A stretch of DNA of 64,000 nucleotides, from contig NZ_FYDG01000006.1 of NCBI RefSeq assembly GCF_900187365.1, positions 62,001 through 126,000 of the forward strand, given 5' to 3'. The translations under genes and the position numbers were made by a program. Source of the stretch: Rhodoblastus acidophilus. Its GTDB lineage: Bacteria; Pseudomonadota; Alphaproteobacteria; Rhizobiales; Beijerinckiaceae. How positions within the stretch are numbered: position 1 is the first letter of the stretch; each line of letters begins with the position of its first letter. The notes beneath the pieces were generated by a model that saw only the letters and a program-made list of their open reading frames with translations, made no database searches and was not told the origin of the DNA. Positions 51,715-60,168 of the stretch are shown here, one piece after another.

Positions 51715-52593
51715 TCAGGGCAAGCCGTTTCCGCCCGCGGCGCCATAGACATGGCCGGTGGTGTAGCTGGCGTCGTCGGCGGCGAGTTGGACATAGATCG
51801 AGGCGAGTTCCGCCGGCTGGCCCGGACGCTTCAACGCGGTCTGCGCGCCAAAATGCTCGATCTTCTCCTGCGTCGCGCCGCCGGAAACCTGCAGGGGCGT
51901 CCAGATCGGGCCGGGCGCCACGCCGTTCACCCTGATGCCGCGCTCCGCGAACTGTTTTGACAGCGACCTTATGTAATTGGTGGTCGCCGCCTTGGTCTGC
52001 GCATAGTCGTAAAGATCGGGCGAGGGGTCGGCGGCCTGTTCGGACGTCGTGCCGATGATGGTCGAACCCGGCGGCATGTGCGGCGCCGCCGCGCGAATGA
52101 GCCAGAACGGCGCGTAGATATTGGTCTTGATGGTGGCGTCGAAATCCTCGGAGCTGATCTCCAGAATCGACGTGTGCGCCTGCTGCCGCGCCGCGTTGCA
52201 GACGAGGATGTCGAGGCCGCCCAGCCCCGCAATCGCGTCGGCGACCAACTGCGCGCAAAAGGCTTCGGTCCGCAAGTCGCCCGGCAGCGCCAAGCCTTTG
52301 CGCCCGGCCTGGTCGATCAGCGTGATCACCTCCTGGGCGTCGGCTTCCTCGGTCGGGAAATAATTGATGGCGACATCGGCGCCCTCGCGCGCGAATGCGA
52401 TGGCCGCCGCCCGGCCCATGCCGGAATCTCCGCCTGTGATCAACGCCTTGCGGCCGGCGAGCCGGCCCGAGCCTTGATAGGAGTCCTCGCCATGGTCCGG
52501 GCGCGGGATCATCTGCGAGGCCAGCCCCGGCCAGGGCTGCTGTTGGCGCGGGAATGGCGGTTTTGGATATTTCGAGACGGGATTGTCCAGCAT
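51715..52593 (-). CDS. SDR family oxidoreductase (YghA-like)
   Basis: This 292-residue SDR has a long N-terminal extension with P-W-P-G-L-A and then T-G-G-D-S-G-M-G-R-A near residue 53, N-A-A-R-Q, and the catalytic Y-A-Q-T-K. C-terminal T-T-G-H-V-Y-G-A-A-G-G-N is typical of the YghA group, often stress induced. The substrate is unknown. An EcfG-like promoter with CGTC at the -10 lies upstream. Confidence 0.9.
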   Translation of the reverse strand: MLDNPVSKYPKPPFPRQQQPWPGLASQMIPRPDHGEDSYQGSGRLAGRKALITGGDSGMGRAAAIAFAREGADVAINYFPTEEADAQEVITLIDQAGRKGLALPGDLRTEAFCAQLVADAIAGLGGLDILVCNAARQQAHTSILEISSEDFDATIKTNIYAPFWLIRAAAPHMPPGSTIIGTTSEQAADPSPDLYDYAQTKAATTNYIRSLSKQFAERGIRVNGVAPGPIWTPLQVSGGATQEKIEHFGAQTALKRPGQPAELASIYVQLAADDASYTTGHVYGAAGGNGLP

Positions 52594-52623
52594 GGCGGTC
52601 TCCGCGAACTGCGATGCCGAAAT

Positions 52624-52648
52624 GACGCCTCAGGCCGGCGCATGTTCC
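52624..52648 (-). promoter_or_regulatory. EcfG-like promoter of the YghA-like SDR
   Basis: On the minus strand GGAAC (complement of 52644-52648), 16 bases, CGTC (complement of 52624-52627), 30 bases before the ATG at 52593. Confidence 0.6.
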
Positions 52649-52699
52649 CGGACCGCACATCTCCGCGCGGGCGCGCGCTCTTGAGCCGGGGCGCTGGTC

Positions 52700-53668
52700 T
52701 CAAGTGATTTTCAGCGCCTTCAGCGTTTCGCCGACCGCCTGCGAAAACGACGTGTGCGGCTCGCGCCCAAGGAAAGCCACGAGTTTGGAATTGTCGAGCC
52801 GCACCGGCGCGCGCCACAAATAGCGCATCCGATAAATTTCGCGCGCGGTCTGCTGGAACAGGCCGGCGAAGCCGATGCGGCGCCAGGGCAGGGGATTGAC
52901 CTTCATTTCCGGGCGGCCCAGCATTTCGGCGATGGCGCGGACCATCCACTTGCCGTCGGGGTCCCAATGGCCTTCGAAATGAAATCGGGCGAACGGCTCC
53001 AGGCGGTCCGCCCGATCGAGCAGGCGCGCGAAGGTCTCGCCGGCGTCGGGCAGATAGGCCCAGCTGTGGCCGGTGCGCGGCGCGCCCGGATAGGTGATGG
53101 AGCGCAGCCGGGTTCCCGGCGTCGCCATCGACTGGCTGAACCAATTGGCGCCGGGCGCCGGGCCGAAGAAATCGCCGAATCGCACGATCAGCGCCGGCGC
53201 GCGGCGGCGGCTGGCTTCTTCGAGCCGGCGTTCGAGTTCGACCCGGATGCGGCCCTTGGCGGTGCGGGGATGCTGCGGCGAATCCTCCTTGAGCAGGGGA
53301 AAGGCGTCCGGCCCGTAATTGTAAATATTCCCTGGCAAGACAATGCGCGCGCCAAAAGTTTCGGCGGCGGCGATGGTGGCGTCGATCATCGGCAGCACCA
53401 GCTTGCCCCAGTCGCGGTAACCCGGCGGATTGACCGCATGAACGATGACCGAGGCGCCTTCGGCGGCGCGGCTGACGTCGCGCGGGTTCAGGGCGTCGCC
53501 GGCGATCCAGCGCGCCGCCGCCAGCGGATCGGGACCGACGGGTTCGCGCGCGCCGGGATTGCGCGCCAGCGCGGTCACGCTCCAGCCATGCCGCAGCAGA
53601 GCCGCCGCCGTTTCCCCGCCGATTCCCCCGGTCGCCCCAAGAACCAAAGCCGTTTTGTCCGTCGACAT
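52700..53668 (-). CDS. NAD-dependent epimerase/dehydratase-like protein
   Basis: This 322-residue SDR-like protein has L-V-L-G-A-T-G-G-I-G-G near residue 7 and a V-I-V-H-A-V-N-P-P segment. The catalytic tyrosine equivalent may be in G-N-I-Y-N-Y-G, and no clear Y-x-x-x-K is present, so activity is uncertain. It may be an atypical reductase. Start at 53668 (M-S-T-D-K) follows GGAGG; a longer frame to 53692 exists. The following QOR-like gene on the same strand ends at 53745, 76 bases upstream. Confidence 0.82.
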   Translation of the reverse strand: MSTDKTALVLGATGGIGGETAAALLRHGWSVTALARNPGAREPVGPDPLAAARWIAGDALNPRDVSRAAEGASVIVHAVNPPGYRDWGKLVLPMIDATIAAAETFGARIVLPGNIYNYGPDAFPLLKEDSPQHPRTAKGRIRVELERRLEEASRRRAPALIVRFGDFFGPAPGANWFSQSMATPGTRLRSITYPGAPRTGHSWAYLPDAGETFARLLDRADRLEPFARFHFEGHWDPDGKWMVRAIAEMLGRPEMKVNPLPWRRIGFAGLFQQTAREIYRMRYLWRAPVRLDNSKLVAFLGREPHTSFSQAVGETLKALKIT

Positions 53669-53744
53669 GGCCCGTCCTCCCTGTCGCCACAATGCCCAAT
53701 AGAACGCGGGCGGCTCGCCTGCGGTTCACGGCGGCCGTTACGGG

Positions 53745-54677
53745 TCAGGCGATGGTCAGCACGACCTTGCCGGCGGGATGCTCGTGTTGCAGGAAACGCT
53801 GGGCCTCGGCCGCCTGTTGCAGCGGAAATGTCCGCGCCACCGCCGGCCGCGCTTTGCCCGCGTCGATCAGGCCGCCGATTTCGATGAGATCGGGGGCGCT
53901 TTCCTCCACCATGAAACGCAACGCGCGGGCGACCAGCCCCGAGGCCTTTTCCATCGAGGGCTGGACCAGGGTCGAGATCAGCGCGCCGCCGGTCTTCAAC
54001 ACGCGCCAGGACCGATCCTGGGTTTCGCCGGCCACAAGATCGAACACCAGATCGAAATCGCCCGCGTCCTCGAATCGCTCGGTTTCATAGTCGATGACGA
54101 TGTCGGCGCCGAGAACCCGCGCGAATGCGGCATGGCGGCCGGAAACGGTGGTCGCCACTTCCGCGCCCGCCGCCTTGGCGAATTGCACGGCGAAATGGCC
54201 GACGCCGCCGGCGCCGCCATGGATCAGCACGCGTTGCCCCGCCTTCAGCCCGCCATGGCGAAACAGGCCCTGCCAGGCGGTGAGCGCCGCCAGCGGCGTC
54301 GCCCCGGCGGCGATGGCGTCGAGCGCGCCGGGCCGCGCCGCCGCCTCCTCCTCCTTCACCACAACATATTCGGCGTAGCCGCCGCGATCGAGGCCGGGCA
54401 TGGCGTAAACCGCGTCGCCCTGCTTGAAACGCGTGACGGATGGCCCGCAGGCCGCCACGGTTCCGGCGACGTCGCGCCCCGGCGTGTAGGGCAGGCGGTC
54501 GTCCTTCACCACCGGGAAGGCGCCGGCGCGAATCTTGTAATCGACGGGATTGACGCCGGCCGCCTCGTTCCGGACCAGAATTTCGTGCGCGCCGGGAACG
54601 GGAATGTCGAGCGTCTCTTCCCGCAGGACTTCGGGCCCGCCGAACCGCGCCATTCTGACAGCCTTCATCGAAGCCAT
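53745..54677 (-). CDS. Zinc-free NADP alcohol dehydrogenase / quinone oxidoreductase
   Basis: This 310-residue medium-chain dehydrogenase of the quinone-oxidoreductase type has the N-terminal GroES-like fold (G-V-N-P-V-D-Y-K), Y-T-P-G-R-D-V-A-G-T-V and the nucleotide motif H-G-G-A-G-G-V-G near residue 150. No catalytic zinc cysteines are present. The ATG at 54677 has AAAGGA six bases before it; the ATG three codons later (54668) is an alternative. An EcfG-like promoter with GGTT lies 31 bases upstream. Confidence 0.88.
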   Translation of the reverse strand: MASMKAVRMARFGGPEVLREETLDIPVPGAHEILVRNEAAGVNPVDYKIRAGAFPVVKDDRLPYTPGRDVAGTVAACGPSVTRFKQGDAVYAMPGLDRGGYAEYVVVKEEEAAARPGALDAIAAGATPLAALTAWQGLFRHGGLKAGQRVLIHGGAGGVGHFAVQFAKAAGAEVATTVSGRHAAFARVLGADIVIDYETERFEDAGDFDLVFDLVAGETQDRSWRVLKTGGALISTLVQPSMEKASGLVARALRFMVEESAPDLIEIGGLIDAGKARPAVARTFPLQQAAEAQRFLQHEHPAGKVVLTIA

Positions 54678-54708
54678 CGTCCGTCCTTTCCCTAATATAT
54701 CAAGCTCA

Positions 54709-54733
54709 AACCCGCTGGTCGCGCGCGCGTTCC
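54709..54733 (-). promoter_or_regulatory. EcfG-like promoter of the QOR-like gene
   Basis: On the minus strand GGAAC (complement of 54729-54733), 16 bases, GGTT (complement of 54709-54712), ending 31 bases before the ATG at 54677. Confidence 0.5.
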
Positions 54734-54928
54734 TCCCCTGCGTCGATTGCGGTCCGGCGGCGGTTTTTTCGGGGCGTCCAGCGGCGCCGCGCCCCCGCAT
54801 TGGCCGCGGCCGTGCAAGAATACGCACAAGAATCCGCGCGGCGGGACTTGATTGCGCCGCAAAAATTTGGCATGAGCACGGCTCCAATTTCGGCTGAGGG
54901 AGAACCCCGGCCAATTCCGGGGTAGACA

Positions 54929-55054
54929 ATGAAAGTCCGTAACTCGCTCAAATCGCTGCGCACGCGTCACCGCGACAACCAGCTGGTCCGCCGCAAGGGC
55001 CGCGTCTATATCATCAACAAGACCCAGAAGCGCTACAAGGCGCGCCAGGGCTGA
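54929..55054 (+). CDS. rpmJ: 50S ribosomal protein L36
   Basis: This 41-residue basic protein is the zinc-free (cysteine-less) form of L36. It starts [10 protein letters not shown] and contains [12 protein letters not shown] and R-Y-K-A-R-Q-G. It sits in the large ribosomal subunit. The gene is monocistronic with a strong terminator 35 bases past the stop. The upstream 250 bases hold only the QOR promoter and presumably rpmJ's own housekeeping promoter, which I could not place. Confidence 0.96.
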   Translation: MKVRNSLKSLRTRHRDNQLVRRKGRVYIINKTQKRYKARQG

Positions 55055-55088
55055 GCGAAGGCTTCGCCTTCGGCTTGTTCGAGCTTTG

Positions 55089-55119
55089 AACCCCGGCCTC
55101 GCGCCGGGGTTTTGCTTTT
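55089..55119 (+). terminator. Rho-independent terminator after rpmJ
   Basis: AACCCCGGC (55089-55097) pairs with GCCGGGGTT (55103-55111), loop CTCGC, followed by TTTGCTTTT. Confidence 0.85.
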
Positions 55120-55130
55120 GGGAGGCGACT

Positions 55131-55571
55131 TTGGCCGATTCGTTCGATCTCCAGCGGTTTGTCGAAGCCCAGCCCGATGTGTTCGCGCAGGTCGAGTCGG
55201 AATTGCGCGCGGGACGCAAGCGCAGCCATTGGATGTGGTTCGTGTTTCCGCAACTGGCCGGTCTCGGGTCTTCCGCCATGGCCCAGCGTTATGCGATCGA
55301 ATCGCTCGACGAAGCCCGCGCCTATCTCGCCCATCCCCTGCTGGGGCCGCGCCTGCGCGCCTGTACGGAATGGGTGCGCGCGGTCGAGGGCCGCAGCCTG
55401 CACGATATTTTCGGCGCGCCCGACGATATGAAATTCCGCTCCTGCATGACTTTGTTCGACTGGGCCGCGCCCGGCGAATCGTTGTTTGGCGCGGCGCTCG
55501 CGAAATTTTGTGGCGGCGCGCCCGATCCCGCGACGCTGGACCTGTTGGCGCGGGGCGGAAAATCTGTTTGA
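55131..55571 (+). CDS. DUF1810 family protein
   Basis: This 146-residue protein has D-L-Q-R-F-V-E-A-Q near the start, the family motif S-H-W-M-W-F-V-F-P-Q-L-A-G-L-G-S-S near residue 33, and M-K-F-R-S-C-M-T-L-F near residue 100. DUF1810 proteins are related to the calpastatin-named group and of unknown function. A GGAGG five bases before the TTG at 55131 supports that codon as start; an ATG at 55086 would lie within the rpmJ terminator. It is followed after eight bases by the TPR gene. Confidence 0.87.
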   Translation: MADSFDLQRFVEAQPDVFAQVESELRAGRKRSHWMWFVFPQLAGLGSSAMAQRYAIESLDEARAYLAHPLLGPRLRACTEWVRAVEGRSLHDIFGAPDDMKFRSCMTLFDWAAPGESLFGAALAKFCGGAPDPATLDLLARGGKSV

Positions 55572-55579
55572 CTGCCCCC

Positions 55580-56140
55580 ATGAAGCGACTTCTGGCCTTC
55601 TGTCTGGCGTTGGGACTTGGCGTGGCGCAAGCTGGCGTCCAAGCTGGCGTCCCAGTGCGCGAAAAACTGATCGACGGCTTGTTCGACCGCTTGCGGCAGG
55701 CCGAAGACGCCGAGACGGCCGCGCAAGTGCGCGCCATGATCGGCGCGATCTGGAGCCATTCGGGCTCGCCGACCGCCGACCTGCTGATGACGCGCGCCGA
55801 GAGCGCCCTGCGCGCCGCCAAGGGCGAGGTCGCCGTCAAGCTGCTGGAAAAAATCGTGCTGCTCTATCCCGAGTGGGGGCAGGCGTGGCGGCGCCGCGCC
55901 CAATCCGCCGTGGCGACCGGCGATACCGAGGGCGCCGTGCTCGATCTTGGCAAGGCGCTCAGCGTCGAACCGCGCGACTTCCTGGCCATGCGGCAATTGT
56001 CGGAATTGTTGCGCGAGGCCGCGAAAAAGCGCGAGGCGCTCGATCTGTTGCGCCGCGCCGCCGAGATCGACCCGCAAGACCCGGAATTAGCGCATGACGT
56101 TGAGGAATTGTCGCGCGAGGTCGACGGCAGGGGGATCTGA
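55580..56140 (+). CDS. Exported TPR protein
   Basis: This 186-residue protein has a signal peptide (M-K-R-L-L-A-F-C-L-A-L-G-L-G-V-A-Q-A) and then about three tetratricopeptide-like helix pairs (A-E-S-A-L-R-A-A-K-G; Y-P-E-W-G-Q-A-W-R-R-R-A; L-L-R-R-A-A-E-I-D-P-Q-D-P-E). It probably acts as a periplasmic scaffold. Partner unknown. It follows the DUF1810 gene closely and converges on aroE. Confidence 0.87.
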   Translation: MKRLLAFCLALGLGVAQAGVQAGVPVREKLIDGLFDRLRQAEDAETAAQVRAMIGAIWSHSGSPTADLLMTRAESALRAAKGEVAVKLLEKIVLLYPEWGQAWRRRAQSAVATGDTEGAVLDLGKALSVEPRDFLAMRQLSELLREAAKKREALDLLRRAAEIDPQDPELAHDVEELSREVDGRGI

Positions 56141-56152
56141 CCGCCCAAGCCG

Positions 56153-56971
56153 TCACACCAGCGGAACGGTGAGTCTTTCGATCATCGCCTTGGTTTCCGG
56201 CCGCACGCCGCGCCAGCGTAAAAACGCTTCGGCGGCCTGCTCGACCAACATGCCCACGCCATCGACGCACGTGCCCACGCCGGCCTCGCGAGCGAGCCGC
56301 AGGAAGGGCGTGAGTCCCTTGCCATAGGCGAGGTCATAGGCCAGCGCCCCCCGCGCAAACGCCCGGCCCGGAACCGGCGGCGCTTCGCCCGACAGCGTCG
56401 CGGAGGTGGCGTTGAGCACGAGGTCGTAAGGCGCGTCGAGATCGGCGTAAGCCGCGAAATCCAGCGCGTGCGCGTGCGGGAACAGGGCGCGCAGCTCCTG
56501 TTCCTTGCCGGGGGTGCGAAACGCCACGGTCAGCCGCGCCGGTTCGCGCGCCAGCAACGGCCCGAGCGCGCCGCGCGTCGCCCCGCCGGTGCCGAGCACC
56601 AGCACGTTCCGGCCTTTGACCGGCGTCGCCAGATTGGCCTCGATGTCGCGGACGAGGCCGACGCCGTCGTAATTGGCGCCTTCGGCCTCGGCGCCGTCGA
56701 ACGTCAGGCAGTTCACGGCGCCCGCCTCCTCGGCCGCCGCGTCGCGCCGGGAGGCGTAGGCGAAGGCGTCCATCTTGAAGGGGACGGTGATGTTCAGGCC
56801 GCGCAGTCCCTTGTTTCGCCACTCGTCCACCGTTTCGGCGAAGCGCCCGAGCGGCCCCTCAATGGCGACATAATCGAGATCCTGCCCGGTTGTTTGCGCA
56901 AAAGCCTTGTGGATCAGCGGCGATTTGCTGTGTGCGATCGGGTTGCCGATCACGGCGTAAAGGTCGGTCAT
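56153..56971 (-). CDS. aroE: Shikimate dehydrogenase
   Basis: AroE reduces 3-dehydroshikimate with NADPH in aromatic amino acid synthesis. The 272-residue protein has the shikimate-binding N-P-I-A-H-S-K-S-P near residue 9, N-I-T-V-P-F-K with the catalytic lysine, and the NADP loop G-T-G-G-A-T-R. It overlaps the upstream CoA-ligase-like gene by four bases, an unusual pair, so both are probably translated from one transcript. Confidence 0.95.
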   Translation of the reverse strand: MTDLYAVIGNPIAHSKSPLIHKAFAQTTGQDLDYVAIEGPLGRFAETVDEWRNKGLRGLNITVPFKMDAFAYASRRDAAAEEAGAVNCLTFDGAEAEGANYDGVGLVRDIEANLATPVKGRNVLVLGTGGATRGALGPLLAREPARLTVAFRTPGKEQELRALFPHAHALDFAAYADLDAPYDLVLNATSATLSGEAPPVPGRAFARGALAYDLAYGKGLTPFLRLAREAGVGTCVDGVGMLVEQAAEAFLRWRGVRPETKAMIERLTVPLV

Positions 56972-58455
56972 GGCGCAATCCTCAGCAGGCGGCGGGCGAT
57001 CTTGCCGTTGCGGGTGCGCGGCAGACGATCGAGAAAGATGAATTTTTTCGGGGTCTTGTACCCCGCCAGATGCGCGGCGCAATGGCGCCGAAGCGCGGCT
57101 TCTTCGGGCTGCGCGTCGGGCGCGGGCACGATGAAGGCGCAGATCACCCGGACGTCCGCGCGCACTTCGCGCTCGACCGCCGCCGCATCCAGAACGCCCG
57201 GCGCGGCGCACAGCGCGGCCTCGACTTCGGCCGGCGAGACGCGATAGCCCCCGGCGTTCATCAGGTCGTCGGCGCGGCCGTGCAGCCAGACATAGCCGTC
57301 GGCGTCGAAATGGGCGACATCGCCTCCGACGAACCATTCGCCGCGAAACACCTCGGCTTCGGCCTCCGGGTTGCGCCAATAGCCCAGCATCAGGCCGGGG
57401 TCGGAGCGATGCGCCGCGATCAACCCGCTCTCGCCCGCCGGCAGCGGCGTGTCGCCGCCCTCAAGCGGCAGAACGACCACCCGCCGCCCCGGCTGCGGCT
57501 TGCCCGGCGAGCCCGGCCGGTAGGCCACGCCCGGCCCGGTGGAGATATAGGTGGAGAGTTCGCTCATCCCCAGCGACTCATAGAGCGGCTTGCCGGTCCG
57601 CTCGGTGAAAGCCGAAGCGAGCGACGGCGGCAGCGCCTCGCCGGCGGTGAGGCCATGGCGTAGGCTGGCGAAGTTTTCGCGCGTGCAATCGGGCTGGCGC
57701 AACATCTGGCGGTAAACGCCGGGAACCGCTGCGAACACCGTGGCGCCATGGCGGGCGATCAGGCGCGGCCATACGCCGGGGTCGGCGGCGCCGGCGTAAA
57801 GTACGGCGGTCGCGCCGCGCCGGAACGGGTCCATCAGGCCGACGCCGAGCGTATAGGTCCAGTTCATCGCGCCCGCGTGCAGCACGATGTCGGTTTCGCA
57901 AAAACCCTCCCAGGCGTCGAACATGGGTTCGCGCCCGAACGTGACGCGCTGGGCGTGCAGCACGCCCTTGGGCCGGTTCGACGTGCCCGAGGTGTAGATC
58001 AGATAGGCGGGATCGTCGGGACCGGTTTCGGCGTAATCGCGCGGCGGATGCGCGGCCAGACGCGCCAGTTCGGCGTCGCCGATCACGCGGACGCCGTGAG
58101 CCGCCTGCAGGCTGTCCGAACAGATCAGCGCCGACGCTTGCGAATCCCTGACGAGATGCGCGACTTCCTCGTCGGTCAGCTGCGCCGAGGAGGGCAGGGC
58201 GACGTAACCGGCGGCGATAGCTGCGAAAAAACTCAACACGTACGACAGGTCGTTGCCGCGCCGGATGACGATGCGCGCGCCCGACGGCAGGCCCAGCGAC
58301 GAAAATCCCGCCGCCAGCCGGCGCACGGCGAGATCGAGTTCGGCATAGGTCAGCGTCGCCGCCGCCTCGGGACCGGCCAGGACCAGCGCCGTCTTGTGCG
58401 GGCGCAAAACGGCATTTTGCCGCAGACAGCAGGCGGCGAGATTGAACGGCGTCAT
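56968..58455 (-). CDS. Acyl/benzoate-CoA ligase-like adenylating enzyme
   Basis: This 495-residue ANL-family protein has the phosphate loop Y-T-S-G-T-S-N-R-P-K-G-V near residue 160, Y-E-S-L-G-M-S-E-L-S near residue 290, the hinge G-R-A-D-D-L-M-N-A-G-G-Y and the C-terminal catalytic lysine in R-T-R-N-G-K-I. It resembles benzoate/4-hydroxybenzoate CoA ligases; the acid is not assignable. Overlap with aroE may hint at an aromatic acid such as a shikimate-derived one. Start at 58455. Confidence 0.88.
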   Translation of the reverse strand: MTPFNLAACCLRQNAVLRPHKTALVLAGPEAAATLTYAELDLAVRRLAAGFSSLGLPSGARIVIRRGNDLSYVLSFFAAIAAGYVALPSSAQLTDEEVAHLVRDSQASALICSDSLQAAHGVRVIGDAELARLAAHPPRDYAETGPDDPAYLIYTSGTSNRPKGVLHAQRVTFGREPMFDAWEGFCETDIVLHAGAMNWTYTLGVGLMDPFRRGATAVLYAGAADPGVWPRLIARHGATVFAAVPGVYRQMLRQPDCTRENFASLRHGLTAGEALPPSLASAFTERTGKPLYESLGMSELSTYISTGPGVAYRPGSPGKPQPGRRVVVLPLEGGDTPLPAGESGLIAAHRSDPGLMLGYWRNPEAEAEVFRGEWFVGGDVAHFDADGYVWLHGRADDLMNAGGYRVSPAEVEAALCAAPGVLDAAAVEREVRADVRVICAFIVPAPDAQPEEAALRRHCAAHLAGYKTPKKFIFLDRLPRTRNGKIARRLLRIAP

Positions 58456-58541
58456 CGCGGAACGGGTCAAAGCTTCATGCCAATGTCACGTGATTTTCAT
58501 AGGGAGGCGCAATCGCCGCTTCGATAGAACAAGAGGTCGAC

Positions 58542-59180
58542 ATGTCGCAAACGCTGGCCCCGGTGGAAAGTCTGAACGCCCGCAAGACTTACGAGCGCAT
58601 CGCCTTTCTGTATGATTTCCTCGACGCCCCTTATGAGATCGGCTGGAAGCGCGCCCTGCGCCGCCGCATGTTCGAGGGCCTCAAAGGCGCCATTCTCGAC
58701 GCGGGCGTCGGCACGGGCTGCAATTTCGTCGCCTATCCAGCCGGCGTCAAGGCTTCCGGTTGCGACGCCAGCGCCGCCATGCTGGAGCGCGCCCGCGCCC
58801 GCGCCGACCGCCTCGGCGTGATGGTCGATCTGCGCCGCTCCGACCTCACCCGCCTCGACTGGGCGGACGCCACTTTCGACGGGGTCGTCGCCACTTTCGT
58901 GTTCGCCTGCATCGAGGATCACGAGCAATTGGCGGCGTTGAAGGAACTGCGCCGCGTGTGCAAGCCGACCGGCGAAATCCGCATCGTCGATTACCGCCTG
59001 TCGCCGCGCCCGCTGGTGCGCAAGCGGCAACAGCTGATGTCGAAATGGCTCAGCGGCGCCTTCGCGGCTTCCTACACGCCGACCACCGAGCATTATTTCG
59101 CGGCGGCGGGTCTCGAAGTCATCGAGGAGAAGTTTTTGCGCAGCGACGTGCTCAAGATGATCAGGTTGCGTCCGCGCTGA
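58542..59180 (+). CDS. Class I SAM methyltransferase (PmtA/UbiE-like)
   Basis: This 212-residue protein has Y-E-R-I-A-F-L-Y-D-F-L-D near residue 17, motif I I-L-D-A-G-V-G-T-G, and D-G-V-V-A-T-F-V-F-A-C-I. The N-terminal Y-D-x-x and overall length resemble phosphatidylethanolamine N-methyltransferases and ubiquinone-type methyltransferases. A lipid substrate is likely but not proven. It diverges from the CoA-ligase gene. Confidence 0.85.
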   Translation: MSQTLAPVESLNARKTYERIAFLYDFLDAPYEIGWKRALRRRMFEGLKGAILDAGVGTGCNFVAYPAGVKASGCDASAAMLERARARADRLGVMVDLRRSDLTRLDWADATFDGVVATFVFACIEDHEQLAALKELRRVCKPTGEIRIVDYRLSPRPLVRKRQQLMSKWLSGAFAASYTPTTEHYFAAAGLEVIEEKFLRSDVLKMIRLRPR

Positions 59181-59190
59181 GGCGCGCCGG

Positions 59191-59244
59191 TCAGCTCGCG
59201 GCGCGGCGCGATCCCTCTCAACTCGCGGCGCGGCGCGTTCCCTT
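59191..59244. repeat. 27-base tandem duplication at the diguanylate cyclase 3' end
   Basis: Two adjacent 27-base units (59191-59217 and 59218-59244) differ at three positions. The second unit encodes the last codons and stop of the minus-strand cyclase gene; the first is its untranslated copy. Confidence 0.8.
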
Positions 59245-60168
59245 GGAGGCGTGAGCGGCGCTGCGGATGACGCTGTTGGGGCGTTGCTCGTTCACGCCCA
59301 TGGTTTCCGGGTCGTACAGCGCCACCATGTTGCGCCCGGCCCGTTTCGCCGCATAGAGCGCGGCGTCGGCCTTGCGCAAGAGTTCGTCGATGTCCTCTCC
59401 CGGCTGGCCCATCGCCACGCCGAACGAACAGGACAGGCGCAGGCTCGACGGTTCGAGATCAATGTCCTGCAGGGCGATCATGCGGCGCAGGTTTTCCGCT
59501 GCGCGCCAGGCCTCGCCCGACTCCTCGGTTTCGAGCAGCAGCGCGAATTCCTCGCCGCCAAGCCGGCCGACGACTTCCCCCACGCTCGCGAGGCAGCCGG
59601 CGACGGCGCGGATCGCCTTGTCGCCGGAGGCGTGGCCGTAATTGTCGTTGATCGCCTTGAAATGATCAATGTCGGTCATGACCGCGGCGACCCGGCGGTC
59701 GCCGCAGATCGCGGCGGCGCGATGGAAGAAGGCGGGGCGATTGTAGAGGCCGGTGAGGCCATCGCGCGTCGCCATCTCCAACAGCTTGTGCTGCATCTGG
59801 TTGAGGCGCTCGGCCGCGCGCAGCCGCGCGTAAAGCTCATCGGCGGAAATCGGCAATTGCAGCACGTCGTCCGCGCCGCAATCCAGCGCCTCGATGAAGT
59901 CCGCCGATGGCAGCGGGGGCGAAACCAGACAGACGTAGATCGGGCGCTCGAAGCTCGACAGCAGCCGCGCCTCCCAGCACACTTCCGCGCCGGCGCTGGG
60001 ATCGCCGCGGTTCACCGCGATGAAGGCGTTGAAGGCGGGATCGCGTTCGAGCTGGTCCAGCCCTTCGCCGGCGTCTGCGAAGGCGATCACATCGTGGCCG
60101 CGCGTCTCAAGTATTGACGTGATCGAGGTCTGCAACTCCTGATCGGCCGCAACGAGAATGACATGCAT
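59218..60168 (-). CDS. Diguanylate cyclase with degenerate receiver
   Basis: This 316-residue protein has an N-terminal receiver-like domain (about 1-115) and a GGDEF domain with R-L-G-G-E-E-F and M-T-D-I-D-H-F-K. The GGEEF motif is an active-type signature, so it should make cyclic di-GMP. The receiver lacks the phospho-acceptor aspartate (I-A-V-N-R-G-D-P) and the acidic pair and lysine (Q-L-P-I-S), so it is probably not phosphorylated. It lies next to the flagellar operon, suggesting a motility role. It diverges from flgE with a 233-base gap. Confidence 0.92.
   Translation of the reverse strand: MHVILVAADQELQTSITSILETRGHDVIAFADAGEGLDQLERDPAFNAFIAVNRGDPSAGAEVCWEARLLSSFERPIYVCLVSPPLPSADFIEALDCGADDVLQLPISADELYARLRAAERLNQMQHKLLEMATRDGLTGLYNRPAFFHRAAAICGDRRVAAVMTDIDHFKAINDNYGHASGDKAIRAVAGCLASVGEVVGRLGGEEFALLLETEESGEAWRAAENLRRMIALQDIDLEPSSLRLSCSFGVAMGQPGEDIDELLRKADAALYAAKRAGRNMVALYDPETMGVNEQRPNSVIRSAAHASKGTRRAAS

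Noticed and set aside
55086-55130. ATG start for the DUF1810 gene at 55086
   Set aside because: It lies inside the rpmJ terminator and has no ribosome binding site; the TTG at 55131 has GGAGG at good spacing.
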